A DNA stretch of 38,357 nt from Candidatus Woesearchaeota archaeon (GCA_016928835.1 JAFGJW010000009.1:1-38357); one strand, 5' to 3'; shown: positions 1-9,110, counted from the stretch's first letter. Translations and numbers: made by a program. Notes: generated by a model not told the origin, from the letters alone.

Positions 1-87
1 ATAGCTTCTGCTCCTTGGAACATTTGCAATATCTGAGAGCTCGCCTGCTGTTGAGACCCCTCTTGAAAGTAAGGCAGCCCAAATCTT
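1..87. repeat. Left copy of an 87-bp inverted terminal repeat
   Basis: Bases 1-87 are the exact reverse complement of the last 87 bases (38271-38357). Both copies lie within TrmB-like reading frames and cover 29 whole codons including all third positions. Beyond base 87 the two genes diverge at DNA level but remain alignable as protein. Confidence 0.95.
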
Positions 88-153
88 GACCTCATACAAG
101 TTCAGGTTAAAATATCTTCTTAATTTACTCAAAAATTCGTCTTTAACAATCAT
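1..153 (-). CDS. TrmB-like transcriptional regulator, 3'-truncated at window edge
   Basis: Only the first 51 codons are in the window; the gene runs off the left edge. The visible part is the N-terminal winged-helix region typical of the TrmB family: a helix with LNLYEVKIWAALL followed by TAGELSDIANVPRSRSY, the expected helix-turn-helix of these sugar- or metabolite-responsive archaeal regulators. The ATG at 153 has a strong ribosome binding site (GGAGG, 8 nt ahead), and a TATA-like element lies near 207-220 on the same strand. The last 29 codons visible are base-for-base identical to those of the second TrmB-like gene at the right edge, while the first 22 codons differ, so these are paralogues. 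Divergent to the acyl-CoA synthetase operon, so it may regulate it (inference). Effector unknown. Confidence 0.75.
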   Translation of the reverse strand, partial: MIVKDEFLSKLRRYFNLNLYEVKIWAALLSRGVSTAGELSDIANVPRSRSY

Positions 154-288
154 TTTGAAAACCTCCTTGTAGTTATGTAATTATTAGAGGCTGTACTAAA
201 TTCACCCCTTTTATAGAAATACAATATAAGTACTACTATTAATATGTTACGGTTTTTTGCTATGGGACAGTAAGTTAAAAAAATAGGA

Positions 289-299
289 AATTATTTAAA
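289..299 (+). promoter_or_regulatory. TATA-like box for the acyl-CoA synthetase operon
   Basis: An attatttaaac element lies about 31 nt before the ATG at 330, inside the 176-nt divergent gap between the TrmB-like gene and the operon. The rest of the gap shows no obvious further gene. Confidence 0.55.
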
Positions 300-329
300 C
301 ATACTAAAACGAAGTTAAGGGTGTACAAA

Positions 330-980
330 ATGAAATTGCTGGATCAAGAAAAAGTCAAAAATTTAGTAAGAAAATACGGACTTACAACACCCAAGACATT
401 TTTGATAAAAAATAAAACCGAATTGAAAAAGATTAAAAAAAAATATTTTCCCGTTGTTATTAAAATTGATTCTCCGGACATTGTTCATAAAACCGATGCG
501 GGCATGGTAATCAGGGCAATTAGTAATAAGCAAGAATTACTTAATGCTTTTAATAGGCTAGAGGCAAATGTGAAAAATAGATTTCCAAAAGCAGAAATCA
601 CAAATTATGTTATCCAAGAACAAATAAGGGGGTATGAAACAATAATTGGCATGAAACGAGACCCCCAGTTTGGTCCGGCAATTATGTTTGGTGTCGGCGG
701 TATCTTTGTAGAAGTATTGAAAGACGTTTCTTTTAGAATTGCTCCCATAAATAAGAAAGATGCTTATGAGATGATAAGGGAGATAAAAGGATACAAAGTA
801 CTCAATGGCATACGTGGAAACAGGCCAATTAATTTCAAAGCACTCATTGATATCTTGATCAAGATTTCAAAGATTTCAATGGAAAACAAGAACTTTAAGG
901 AGATTGACCTCAATCCTGTGTTTGTTAATGAAAAAAATGCAAAAGTTGTAGATATAAGGATCATGGTTGATGAAACATGA
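330..980 (+). CDS. acdB: ADP-forming acetyl/acyl-CoA synthetase, beta (ATP-grasp) subunit
   Basis: Beta subunit (216 aa) of the archaeal ADP-forming acyl-CoA synthetase, which converts acyl-CoA, ADP and phosphate to acid, CoA and ATP. It carries the ATP-grasp fold: PVVIKIDSPDIVHKTDAG near residues 41-57 with the swinging-loop contact His53, then VQEQIRGYETIIG-type strand residues and GPAIMFGVGGIFVEV, and a C-terminal EIDLNPVFVNE metal/ATP site. A GTG at 321 is in frame but the ATG at 330 is chosen because AAGGGTG sits 6 nt upstream as a ribosome binding site. The stop overlaps the start of the alpha subunit gene by ATGA, which implies translational coupling. Substrate (acetate, branched or aryl acids) cannot be told. 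Confidence 0.9.
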   Translation: MKLLDQEKVKNLVRKYGLTTPKTFLIKNKTELKKIKKKYFPVVIKIDSPDIVHKTDAGMVIRAISNKQELLNAFNRLEANVKNRFPKAEITNYVIQEQIRGYETIIGMKRDPQFGPAIMFGVGGIFVEVLKDVSFRIAPINKKDAYEMIREIKGYKVLNGIRGNRPINFKALIDILIKISKISMENKNFKEIDLNPVFVNEKNAKVVDIRIMVDET

Positions 981-2368
981 ATGCTCTGGATGGAATCTTA
1001 AATCCGAGAAGTGTCGCTGTAATTGGTGCTTCCCGTCGCAGAGGCTCTGTTGGAAGAGGTGTAATGAAGAGTCTTCTTACAGGCTGTGTTTTTAAAACTC
1101 GGCTATGCAAGCCATTTTCTGGTCGAGTCTATGCAATAAATCCCAATGCAAAAAAAATTTTGGGAAGGAGGTGCCATGCAAGCCTTCTTGATGTTAGAGG
1201 CAACGTTGATCTCGCTGTAATCTGCGTTCCAGCTAAGATTGTTCCTTCTGTTATTAAGGATTGTGCAAAAAAACAGGTGAAAGGGGCCATAATAATCTCC
1301 GCGGGTTTCGCAGAGATAGGAAAATCAGGAGAAGAACTGCAAGATAAGGTAATTAAAATTGCTAAAAAAACTAATATTAGACTCGTTGGTCCAAATTGTC
1401 TCGGCATTATAAGGCCGCCTATTAATTTAAATGCAAGTTTCGGCCCAAGCATGCCGCCGAGAGGGGAAATTGCTTTTATAAGTCAGTCAGGTGCTCTTGC
1501 TGACAGCATAATTGACTGGTCAATTGAAGAGAGATATGGTTTTAGTCTCATAGTAAGCTATGGTAACCAAGCAGATCTTGAGTTGAGTGATTTTATGGAA
1601 TGGTGTGAGAAAGATAAACATACAAAAGCCATTACACTATATATTGAAGGTATCAAGGATGGCAGAAAGTTTATGAAAATAGCAAAAAAGATGACTAAAC
1701 CGATAATAGCAATAAAATCTGGAAGAACTGAAGCTGGAACAAAAGCTGTAAGCTCGCATACTGGTAGTCTAGCTGGCTCCTTTGAGATATACAAATCTGC
1801 TTTTAAACAATCGGATGTGATTCTTGTCGATACTGTTGAAGAGCTATTTGATGTGGCAAAAGCAGTTGCCACCCAACCACCATGCAAAAAAAATAATATA
1901 GCAATAATAACAAATGGCGGTGGCTGCGGAGTTTTGGCTGCTGATTATTGTGAAATGCTTGGAGTTAGACTTGCGAAATTAACTAGAAAGACGATTCAGA
2001 AGTTAGAGGGGAGTGGAAAGATGCATCCTGCATACTCAAGAAGAAACCCGCTAGACATAGTCGGTGATGCTCTTCCAGAGAGATATGAAGTAGCAATAAA
2101 CACACTTCTGGAACAAAAAAATGTTCATGGGTTGATTGTTATTCAGACACTACAGACCATGACCGGTTCTGAAAAAGATGCAAAAATTGTTATTAAAGCC
2201 AGAAAAAAATTCCCTGACAAACCAATTGTATGTACCTATATGGGGGGAAAGTTCAGCAGAAAAGGTATTAAATTATTAGAAAAGCATAGAATCCCTGATT
2301 TCAATGACCCATATAAGTCTGTAATGGTGATGAAATCTCTTATTGACAGAGGAGAGAAGTTTAACTAA
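977..2368 (+). CDS. acdA: ADP-forming acetyl/acyl-CoA synthetase, alpha subunit
   Basis: Alpha subunit (463 aa, usual length). An N-terminal CoA-binding Rossmann domain starts at NPRSVAVIGASRRRGSVG, followed by two succinyl-CoA-ligase-like domains. SQSGALADSIIDW (about 169-181) and SSHTGSLAGS with His261 are visible; this His matches the phosphorylated catalytic histidine known in the family. Together with the beta subunit it gives an ATP-yielding step at the end of peptide, sugar or pyruvate fermentation. In some archaea alpha and beta are fused; here they are separate and ordered beta-alpha. It overlaps the convergent hydrolase gene by 8 bp at its 3' end. Confidence 0.92.
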   Translation: MNALDGILNPRSVAVIGASRRRGSVGRGVMKSLLTGCVFKTRLCKPFSGRVYAINPNAKKILGRRCHASLLDVRGNVDLAVICVPAKIVPSVIKDCAKKQVKGAIIISAGFAEIGKSGEELQDKVIKIAKKTNIRLVGPNCLGIIRPPINLNASFGPSMPPRGEIAFISQSGALADSIIDWSIEERYGFSLIVSYGNQADLELSDFMEWCEKDKHTKAITLYIEGIKDGRKFMKIAKKMTKPIIAIKSGRTEAGTKAVSSHTGSLAGSFEIYKSAFKQSDVILVDTVEELFDVAKAVATQPPCKKNNIAIITNGGGCGVLAADYCEMLGVRLAKLTRKTIQKLEGSGKMHPAYSRRNPLDIVGDALPERYEVAINTLLEQKNVHGLIVIQTLQTMTGSEKDAKIVIKARKKFPDKPIVCTYMGGKFSRKGIKLLEKHRIPDFNDPYKSVMVMKSLIDRGEKFN

Positions 2369-3086
2369 CATCTGTTTTAATCCATTCAATTAACTTGGGA
2401 ATTACTTTTTTGTCAACAGTATCTGTACTAGAGAACCTGTGATTCTCTCCTTTAAAAAATAAAAATTTTTTCTTTACCTTTAGACTTTTTTTAAGTTTTA
2501 TTGCCTGTTTATGAGGGACAACTTTATCATCTAAAGACTGAACAAGGAAAACAGGACAAACAATTTTTCTTGATTCTCTGTATAGATTATATCTAACAGC
2601 ATCGAAAAAAAACCTTAACTTACTCACCAAGCTTCTTTTCTTATGTTCTTTTGTAAATTTAGACAACCCTTCACTAGTTTTTTTGCTAAATATGAGAGGG
2701 AGAATGTCCAAAACCGGGCTGAAAAGTATAATCCCTAAAATATTCTTATTTTTAGAAGCCTCCAAAAGAACAGGATATGCGCCAAAGCTGTAACCTACCA
2801 GGTAAATTTTATTAGAAAGACTTATAGAATAATTCATAATTAAATTTTTATTTTGAAGGATTTTTGAGATTGTAACTTTGTCAATATGTCCTTTACTCCT
2901 TCCATGACCTGAATAATCAAAAGACAAGACATTATATTTGTGTTTTACCAATGCGTTTTTTATCCTGATAATATTAATGTCTTTTATTGAACCAAAAAGA
3001 CCGTGAAAAGAAACAAACAAGGGTTTTCTTTTGTTTTTTAATTCGAGTTCGCAATATAAATTCTCTAAATAGAATTGTTTTTTCAT
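2361..3086 (-). CDS. Alpha/beta hydrolase (serine hydrolase, BAAT/S9-like)
   Basis: A 241-aa single-domain alpha/beta hydrolase. The nucleophile elbow is GYSFG with Ser100, the acid is probably Asp187 in SLDDKVVP, and the histidine is His216 in GENHRF. An oxyanion-type segment HGLFGS lies near residue 28. No signal peptide, so it is probably cytoplasmic. It starts one base after the pelota stop codon, so both are likely co-transcribed and coupled, though no functional link is evident. Substrate unknown; esterase, lipase-like thioesterase or peptidase are all possible. Confidence 0.8.
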   Translation of the reverse strand: MKKQFYLENLYCELELKNKRKPLFVSFHGLFGSIKDINIIRIKNALVKHKYNVLSFDYSGHGRSKGHIDKVTISKILQNKNLIMNYSISLSNKIYLVGYSFGAYPVLLEASKNKNILGIILFSPVLDILPLIFSKKTSEGLSKFTKEHKKRSLVSKLRFFFDAVRYNLYRESRKIVCPVFLVQSLDDKVVPHKQAIKLKKSLKVKKKFLFFKGENHRFSSTDTVDKKVIPKLIEWIKTDVS

Positions 3087-3087
3087 T

Positions 3088-4152
3088 TTAATAGTTCAAC
3101 TTATACCTCAGCAAAGCAGCAATTCCTCCTAGACCATCTAATTTCTTGCCGCCTTCATGCTCAGAAGTGATTATATGAACTCTGGCGTTTATCTTCTCAG
3201 TTTTTTTCATCAATTCATCAACCTCTTCAAACTGCGCTTCTTGCCTTTTTCCGTGTATAAATGCGTCACTAATCAGTAGATCAGAAACCGCGCCAGCTTC
3301 TATCGCGACTCTAACTTCATTAAAACCATAGACTGCCAAGTTATCTTTTGCTATCTCTTCTAGTAATTTCTCAACAAGTGAAATTTCTTTTGAAAATCTC
3401 TCCATTTTCAACACAGTCTTAACTTCAGGCCTTTTCATGAGTTCGTTAATGCCTGTTTCTCCAACACATGAACATGTTGCCACTACAATTCGCTCCTGCA
3501 GAGATTTTTCTGTAATTTTCTTCATTAAATACTCTCTCCAAAAACTAGGAGAAGCTATGACGATATTAGTAAAATTATACTTTTTGTCGTATTCTTGGAT
3601 GATTTTTTTAACATGAGAATAAAAATCCTCTGATTTGGTGTTTGCATCAGCTTTTTTTGTAACATCTCCTTTTATGTGCGTCAATAATTCGTAACCATAT
3701 CTTTTTAATAACGCAAAATACGCTTCTTCACGGTCATGAACACAAATTAAAATATTGGATCTTGTGCCTTGAGTTGCTTCTTTTATTTTTTCTATTTGGT
3801 AATTAAGAAATTTTTCTTTCTGCAACTCGAAGATTGTGTTCTCTTCCAAATTAATTGTATGGTAACTTCCTAGCGGAATGTCTTCTGGTCCGCTAATAAT
3901 GGTGCCAGAAACACGCAGGACATTATTGTATTTATGGAACTCAGCCTTCTCAACCTTAATTGTAAGAAAAACTGGTTTTTTTAGTATCTTTGTTGCTCTT
4001 TCATGTTCTTTCCCAATTTTTATCTTGCGCAGGGTTCGTGCTTTAATAACATCAGATTTCTCAATAATATAACTTAAATACCACAAATCATCCAGAGAAG
4101 TTACCTCTAATTTGATAGTGTTTTTTTTCAAATTTTGGAAGATTGTCCTCAT
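3088..4152 (-). CDS. pelA: mRNA surveillance protein pelota
   Basis: Archaeal pelota/Dom34 (354 aa, usual length), an eRF1 relative that enters the A site of stalled ribosomes and, with aEF1A and ABCE1, splits them. The N-terminal SL-like domain is recognisable from LEVTSLDDLWYLSYIIEKSD and the basic stretch KARTLRKIKIG. The central and C-terminal eRF1-like domains follow, with NIVIASPSFWREYL and AGAVSDLLISDAFIHGKR. It lacks the GGQ peptide-release motif, as expected for pelota. The start is 25 nt from the centre of a TATA element shared with the divergent gene at 4204, suggesting a leaderless mRNA. Confidence 0.95.
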   Translation of the reverse strand: MRTIFQNLKKNTIKLEVTSLDDLWYLSYIIEKSDVIKARTLRKIKIGKEHERATKILKKPVFLTIKVEKAEFHKYNNVLRVSGTIISGPEDIPLGSYHTINLEENTIFELQKEKFLNYQIEKIKEATQGTRSNILICVHDREEAYFALLKRYGYELLTHIKGDVTKKADANTKSEDFYSHVKKIIQEYDKKYNFTNIVIASPSFWREYLMKKITEKSLQERIVVATCSCVGETGINELMKRPEVKTVLKMERFSKEISLVEKLLEEIAKDNLAVYGFNEVRVAIEAGAVSDLLISDAFIHGKRQEAQFEEVDELMKKTEKINARVHIITSEHEGGKKLDGLGGIAALLRYKLNY

Positions 4153-4167
4153 AAGGAAAAAAGAAAA

Positions 4168-4185
4168 AGATTTATATATATAATT
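4168..4185. promoter_or_regulatory. Shared bidirectional TATA element
   Basis: The element gatttatatatataat is nearly symmetric. Its centre is about 25 nt from the pelota ATG on the minus strand and about 27 nt from the ATG at 4204 on the plus strand, so one TATA region could serve both leaderless genes. Confidence 0.6.
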
Positions 4186-4203
4186 ATCTGTTTTCGTATA
4201 TTA

Positions 4204-5385
4204 ATGGGATTGAATAAAAGAGGAGACAACTGGACTGCGTTGCTCATCGCAATGATTGCCGCCGTAATCATCTTATATGTCCTAATGTTGCCGCCCGAAT
4301 ACCGGGCTGAACTTCTTGAAGAAAACTTTACTCCGGTTTCTGGGGAGGAATATTCAAATATCAGTATCCTCATGTCCAAAGCACCAGGCACATTAAGTTT
4401 TCTGGCAAGTGACCAGATAGACATTGACTTGTCCTCATTTACACTCTACACAAAGAAAGAAGCAGAAATACTATTCAATTTAAATTCGTTGTATATAAAA
4501 AAATCTTTATTTGACGAAGAATTCAAGAATATATCTTTTAGCCTACAAAATATAGAGTTTCTTGAGAATATCATGCTCTCATTCACTGCAAGTAAATACT
4601 CCGGCCGCCTAGCAATTAAGCTAAATGGCAATACTATTATGGAGCAGGAACTGACTACAGCAAGTCCGCCGCCATTGGAACTACCTAAGGCGCTGTTAAA
4701 AGAGGAGAATACATTAGTTTTCGAAGTATCTGGGCCGGGAATGGAATTCTGGAAAGCCAATGAGTATAATCTCATAGATATTAAAATAACTGGCGACACA
4801 AAAGACATCAGCGGCCAGGAGAACAAACAAATCTTTGTGGTGACTGAACAAGAAAAGAATAACCTACTCTACGGCGAGCTGACATTCATTGTGGAATGTT
4901 CCCAAACAGAATCAAGCCCAATGGAGATATACTTAAATAAGCGGCAGATTTATGTTGGAATTCCAGATTGCAGCCTGAGATTCTCGCCATTAAAGATTGA
5001 AGAAGACAAGATAATTGAAGGAGATAATCATTTAAGGTTTAGATCTGAAAATGGGAATTACCAGGTTTATCAAGGAGAATTCAGATTAAAGCTTAAGGAG
5101 CCCGTTTATCCAACCTACTATTTTAATCTGCCCGAAGAGAGCTACCAAAAAATAAGGGAGGGGGATGCTGATATTAACATAAGCCTTGTTTTCCCGAATT
5201 CTATTGACTATAAAAAAGGCGTAATCTTTATTAACAGCTATCAAACAGAAATTGAAACATACGATGATTATTATTCAAGGAACATTAACACATTTATAAG
5301 AAAAGATAACAATGCTGTTGAAATCAGGCCAAAAAAAGATAAACTTGAGATAACGCAGCTAGAGATTGTATACGCTGTTGAGTAA
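4204..5385 (+). CDS. Membrane-anchored extracytoplasmic protein, unknown function
   Basis: A 393-aa protein with one N-terminal transmembrane segment (NWTALLIAMIAAVIILYVLML, residues about 9-29) preceded by a short positively charged start, so the rest should face outside. The remainder looks like repeated beta-sandwich material: alternating short hydrophobic strands, KLNGNTIMEQEL and EIYLNKRQIYVG stretches that resemble each other, and no catalytic motif I can recognise. An earlier in-frame ATG exists at 4135, but the ATG at 4204 is chosen because it follows the TATA box by the correct spacing and begins a clean signal-anchor. It heads a block of five membrane or surface genes and may belong to one cell-envelope complex with them (inference). 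Confidence 0.75.
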   Translation: MGLNKRGDNWTALLIAMIAAVIILYVLMLPPEYRAELLEENFTPVSGEEYSNISILMSKAPGTLSFLASDQIDIDLSSFTLYTKKEAEILFNLNSLYIKKSLFDEEFKNISFSLQNIEFLENIMLSFTASKYSGRLAIKLNGNTIMEQELTTASPPPLELPKALLKEENTLVFEVSGPGMEFWKANEYNLIDIKITGDTKDISGQENKQIFVVTEQEKNNLLYGELTFIVECSQTESSPMEIYLNKRQIYVGIPDCSLRFSPLKIEEDKIIEGDNHLRFRSENGNYQVYQGEFRLKLKEPVYPTYYFNLPEESYQKIREGDADINISLVFPNSIDYKKGVIFINSYQTEIETYDDYYSRNINTFIRKDNNAVEIRPKKDKLEITQLEIVYAVE

Positions 5386-5400
5386 AAACCTGTTCTAAGA

Positions 5401-5412
5401 AAGATTTATATA
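5401..5412 (+). promoter_or_regulatory. TATA box for the polytopic membrane protein gene
   Basis: aagatttatata lies about 31 nt before the ATG at 5438, a typical archaeal leaderless arrangement. Confidence 0.65.
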
Positions 5413-5437
5413 GAGATAAACTAATAGAGATAAGAGT

Positions 5438-7192
5438 ATGACAGAAACAACACAGACAGCTACTCTAACTCAGCGAATGCCCAATTCTCTTGGTGTGTTG
5501 TTGGCAGTGTTAGCAATAGCACAATATATACTGGACATTACCTGGTGGATGTTCGACGGCTTTGATTATAGAGTAATTTTCAGCAAAGGATTTTTTCTCA
5601 TCTTGGTAAATTTTATCATGCCTATTTTAATTTGGGTGGTGGCATTAGGCACAATTGTTCTGCACAGAGATAAGAGAACCTTGTTATGCGATATTTTAAC
5701 AGGCGTGGCTGTGGGCATCCTTATGCTGCTTGGTGCCTTTCATGACCCTGCATCTTTTGGCCACATGTTCTTTATCATCATCTATTTTATACTTTTAAGG
5801 AACTACGCTGAAGACAAGGTCGAATTTAGATATGCTTTTCTTTTACTTCTCTTATTTGATTATTTTGGTTTTGGCCTTTTCTCCTCATTCCTGAACTTTG
5901 GTTTATCTGGGTCCTTAAAGGCAGTATTTTGGAGCAGGGCTTTTATTCCCATATGGACCCTATGGGTACTGTACAGCTGCAGTCGATTAACCGGAAGACC
6001 TTTATTTGCCATATTATTGTCAATTATTTTTGCCATATACATAATTGTTCTTGTGGGGGACAATATTCCAAATGTTTATAGCGGTCATGCTTCAAGGCTT
6101 AGCAGAAACACAGTAAGGCAAGTATTAAATATGGGGTGGAATGCAATAAAACTTTTATTTTGGGAGGGTCCGAAATCTGTAATCACAGGAACAGGGCAGT
6201 GGTTCAATAGGCAAATCTCTGAAGCAACAGGCTATGACTATTATACAAGCCAGGTAGAAGAAAACAAAGATGAACCGTTGGGAGTATATTTAGATGATGT
6301 TGAAACCATGGATCCTGTTTATCACCAAGGTGACTCTGTTACAATAAGGGGATTCATCAAAGCAAGAACTCTTGAGGACAAAGAGATACCTATCACAATA
6401 AGTTGCTATTATGAAGATAATGAGAAGATTAAACATTTTGCTGATGAAGTCTCCCCAAGCACGCAACTCCAGCTAAGAGATTTTAATGAAAAGTTTGTAA
6501 CATGCGAGTTTGACAATTTAGCTGAGGGCACATATGATATAATAATGCATGTAGAATTTGATTTCAGAACATTATCCTATGTAAGGACATATTTTATGGA
6601 CAGCAACAGCCTCCTTGCTAAAAGGAAGGAGCTAATGGATAATGGCCAGGATTATTCAAATTCCGGCATACTAAGTTCCTTTAATTTAAAGCAGCCCCTT
6701 ACTGTTTATACTAACGGCCCTATAGAACTTGAGCTTGGTTCAAATGAGCCGCCAATTAATGTCGGGCAGGATGAATCTATATATTATAGTGTTAAGATAT
6801 CTAATCTGTGGCGGGGCCAAATAAAAAGCATTAATGATCTATATATGCTTGTCCCAGAACCTCTGTGGTTGCGGGGCAGTGGCACAGAGAGCAGGCCAGG
6901 AGAATTCAGTTGTGGAAATGACCAGTTTAAAAAGATTAGTTCATCTGGAGAAGGAGAAGAAGGTTTTAATAAATTTGGTATGGTTGGGGCCGGGTCACCA
7001 GAGAAAGTGCAAGACATAGAATGGGACGAGATTGAATTTGCATGTTTTATGGAAGTCCCAAAAAGTTATGGGGGCGTAGAGACACTGGAAGAAACTGAAG
7101 CACCTACTGCAAAGACCCTCAAAGCAACAGTGGAATACACTTATTCAATTGAAAAGAAAGTATATGTGGATGTGTTACAAGCATTATCATAA
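5438..7192 (+). CDS. Polytopic membrane protein with large C-terminal extracytoplasmic domain
   Basis: A 584-aa protein of unknown function. The N-terminal ~210 residues hold about seven hydrophobic spans (around residues 18-35, 48-72, 80-97, 105-122, 131-152, 162-178, 187-207). The C-terminal ~370 residues are soluble, beta-rich and probably outside, with Ig-like stretches such as GDSVTIRGFIKAR and SIYYSVKISNLWRG and paired cysteines (ISCYYED/VTCEFDN; FSCGNDQ/FACFMEV). No enzymatic motif is seen. The stop is one base before the first lipoprotein gene, so they are translationally linked. The shared Ig-like and cysteine style suggests it is the membrane base for the lipoproteins that follow; that is inference. 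Confidence 0.75.
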   Translation: MTETTQTATLTQRMPNSLGVLLAVLAIAQYILDITWWMFDGFDYRVIFSKGFFLILVNFIMPILIWVVALGTIVLHRDKRTLLCDILTGVAVGILMLLGAFHDPASFGHMFFIIIYFILLRNYAEDKVEFRYAFLLLLLFDYFGFGLFSSFLNFGLSGSLKAVFWSRAFIPIWTLWVLYSCSRLTGRPLFAILLSIIFAIYIIVLVGDNIPNVYSGHASRLSRNTVRQVLNMGWNAIKLLFWEGPKSVITGTGQWFNRQISEATGYDYYTSQVEENKDEPLGVYLDDVETMDPVYHQGDSVTIRGFIKARTLEDKEIPITISCYYEDNEKIKHFADEVSPSTQLQLRDFNEKFVTCEFDNLAEGTYDIIMHVEFDFRTLSYVRTYFMDSNSLLAKRKELMDNGQDYSNSGILSSFNLKQPLTVYTNGPIELELGSNEPPINVGQDESIYYSVKISNLWRGQIKSINDLYMLVPEPLWLRGSGTESRPGEFSCGNDQFKKISSSGEGEEGFNKFGMVGAGSPEKVQDIEWDEIEFACFMEVPKSYGGVETLEETEAPTAKTLKATVEYTYSIEKKVYVDVLQALS

Positions 7193-7193
7193 A

Positions 7194-8150
7194 ATGAATA
7201 TCAAATTAATAATTGTCCTGTTATTATGCTGCTTTCTGTTGAGCTGCGACGATTTAGGTATTGGCAACAATAAAAACCTGCAAGATGCGGAAATCTACAA
7301 AGGTAAAGAGGGCGTAGCCATTGAAATAATTGATAATGCACTGCCAAGTAATGTTTTTGAAAACGAGAATTTTGAATTATTGGTTAGGGCCACAAACAAA
7401 GGGCCAATATCCACCAGTGTTAAACTAAGTGTAGCTACAGAGAAGCCCTATCTTACTTTTATTACTGGTTCTTACTTCCAACAAAGAGAAGTTCAGTTAG
7501 AAGGAAAGGAGCCTTTTCAGCAGATTGACGATTTTGAAGTTGAAGTATTTAACATTAAGGGCGGCCAGATAGATCCTCTTAGTGAAACACATACAGGATT
7601 AGTTATTGTAAGTGCATGCTATGATTACATATCAAAAACATTTAGTGATGTGTGTATAGACACCGACCCGCACAATTTGCGCCCAATTGTAAAAACGTGC
7701 TCTCAAAGTATTTTGTCGCTAACCGAAGGCCAGGGCGGACCACTTGTAATAACAAGTATTGAACCGAGAATGTTACTTCAAGGAGATTACATCAAACCAC
7801 AATTTAAGATCTATCTTGAAAATCAAGGCCCTGGTTCTGTAACCACTTATGGAAACACCAATAAGATGTGCTCAAATCAAGAAAAGGACATAGAAGACTA
7901 TAATACGCTTGACATATCAGATTTAAAACTTAATGTTGCCGGATATACAGAAAATCTGTGGTCATGTGTCCCTGAGATGATAAGATTGCGGAGCAAACAA
8001 GACTATGTGATATGTTCCTTAAAAGAAAATGTACAGGGGATACCTAAAGACAGAGACCCTTTTCTAACACCATTAAAGATAGAGTTAAAGTATGGCTATG
8101 CATTAACACAAACAAGGGAGGTAGTAATTGAGAAAGTGTTGAGCCACTAA
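7194..8150 (+). CDS. Putative lipoprotein, paralogue 1 of 3
   Basis: A 318-aa protein with a short signal peptide ending in a lipobox-like FLLSC (lipid-anchored Cys expected near residue 18). Mature part: an N-terminal CARDB/Ig-like strand set (VAIEIIDNALPSNVFENENFELLVRATNKG) and a second domain. It shares with the next two genes a pattern of six cysteines: one after SA at an ACYDY site, one in DVCID, one in KTCSQS followed by EGQGGPLVITSIE, and three in the C-terminal half (MCSNQ, WSCVP, VICSL). In-frame upstream starts at 7149 are rejected because ATG 7194 directly follows the upstream stop and opens a signal peptide. Function unknown; probably surface-exposed. Confidence 0.75.
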   Translation: MNIKLIIVLLLCCFLLSCDDLGIGNNKNLQDAEIYKGKEGVAIEIIDNALPSNVFENENFELLVRATNKGPISTSVKLSVATEKPYLTFITGSYFQQREVQLEGKEPFQQIDDFEVEVFNIKGGQIDPLSETHTGLVIVSACYDYISKTFSDVCIDTDPHNLRPIVKTCSQSILSLTEGQGGPLVITSIEPRMLLQGDYIKPQFKIYLENQGPGSVTTYGNTNKMCSNQEKDIEDYNTLDISDLKLNVAGYTENLWSCVPEMIRLRSKQDYVICSLKENVQGIPKDRDPFLTPLKIELKYGYALTQTREVVIEKVLSH

Positions 8151-8166
8151 CCTCACAAAACAAAAA

Positions 8167-8178
8167 TATTATATATTA
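8167..8178 (+). promoter_or_regulatory. TATA box for lipoprotein 2
   Basis: attatatatta lies about 28 nt before the ATG at 8200 in the 49-nt gap, so this paralogue can be transcribed on its own. Confidence 0.6.
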
Positions 8179-8199
8179 CTACTGTCCATAATTTGATTC

Positions 8200-9105
8200 A
8201 TGAAAAGGTTTGCTATATGTGCTCTTGTTTTTGTTGTACTTATTGGTTGTCAGCCGGTCCAGACCGGGAACAGAGAGATATCTGAGGAATATAGAAAAGG
8301 AACCCAGGGCCTGGTAATGTCCTTTGTTCAGGGAAATCCGCCCCAGCAATTATTCAAAAGCTCTCCCTTTATTGTAATGGTGCAATTGTGGAATAGAGGA
8401 GCAGAGGATATTGAGGGAGGAAAAATTTATCTTACGGGATATGATAAAAAATATGTCTTTGGTGAACACCAGAAAGAGATGTCTTTCTCCATAGAGGGCA
8501 AGTCCCCATTCAATCCGGAGGGAGACATGACGGAGCTGGTAGAATTCAAGGATCCAAGTATTGAGGCCATTCCTGATGATATTGATACTTTTGCTCAAAG
8601 TATAAAAGTAAGTGCTTGCTATTATTATCGAACTGTGGCAAGCCCAGAAATATGCATTAATCCAAGGCAATATTCAGCAGACGCAAGTGAAAGCGTGTGC
8701 CAGGTAAAAGACGTCAGTTTAAGCGGAGGGCAGGGCGCCCCGATTGCTGTCACCAAAGTGGAGCAAGAATTAATGGACAATAAAATCTTTCTTAAAATTT
8801 ATATCCAGAATTCTGGTGGCGGAACACCTTTCGAAGTAAACAAAGGCATTACTGATTGTCATAAAAACCTCCAAATTACAGACATAGACAAGATAAATAT
8901 TGAAGAGGTCGGCTTTTCAAACTTCCAGTTGACTAGCGGTTGTAAGCCTAACCCCATACGACTTGTGAACAATCAAGGATTCTTTATATGTAGTGCCGAG
9001 CTAGATAATCTTGGGGACACCGCTTTTGTCACCCCCTTAGAGATTAGAGTAGGCTATAATTATCGTCAAACTTTGACTAAAACAGTAAAGATTGTGAATA
9101 TATAA
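8200..9105 (+). CDS. Putative lipoprotein, paralogue 2 of 3
   Basis: A 301-aa protein with signal peptide and lipobox-like VLIGC (Cys17). It is homologous to its neighbours: GTQGLVMSFVQGNPPQQLFKSSPF matches the GTRGLSIQFSEGAPPEEVF stretch of paralogue 3, and SACYYY, EICIN, SVCQVKDVSLSGGQGAP and the later DCHKNLQ, SGCKPN, FICSAEL carry the six shared cysteines. The domains look like two Ig-like beta sandwiches. No enzyme motif. It has its own TATA box. Its role is probably structural or binding at the cell surface, inferred only from export signal and fold style. Confidence 0.75.
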   Translation: MKRFAICALVFVVLIGCQPVQTGNREISEEYRKGTQGLVMSFVQGNPPQQLFKSSPFIVMVQLWNRGAEDIEGGKIYLTGYDKKYVFGEHQKEMSFSIEGKSPFNPEGDMTELVEFKDPSIEAIPDDIDTFAQSIKVSACYYYRTVASPEICINPRQYSADASESVCQVKDVSLSGGQGAPIAVTKVEQELMDNKIFLKIYIQNSGGGTPFEVNKGITDCHKNLQITDIDKINIEEVGFSNFQLTSGCKPNPIRLVNNQGFFICSAELDNLGDTAFVTPLEIRVGYNYRQTLTKTVKIVNI

Positions 9106-9110
9106 AGAAA

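Noticed and set aside
1129-1452. A 107-codon minus-strand frame inside acdA
   Set aside because: Antisense to a clearly conserved gene, no start signal or recognisable domain.
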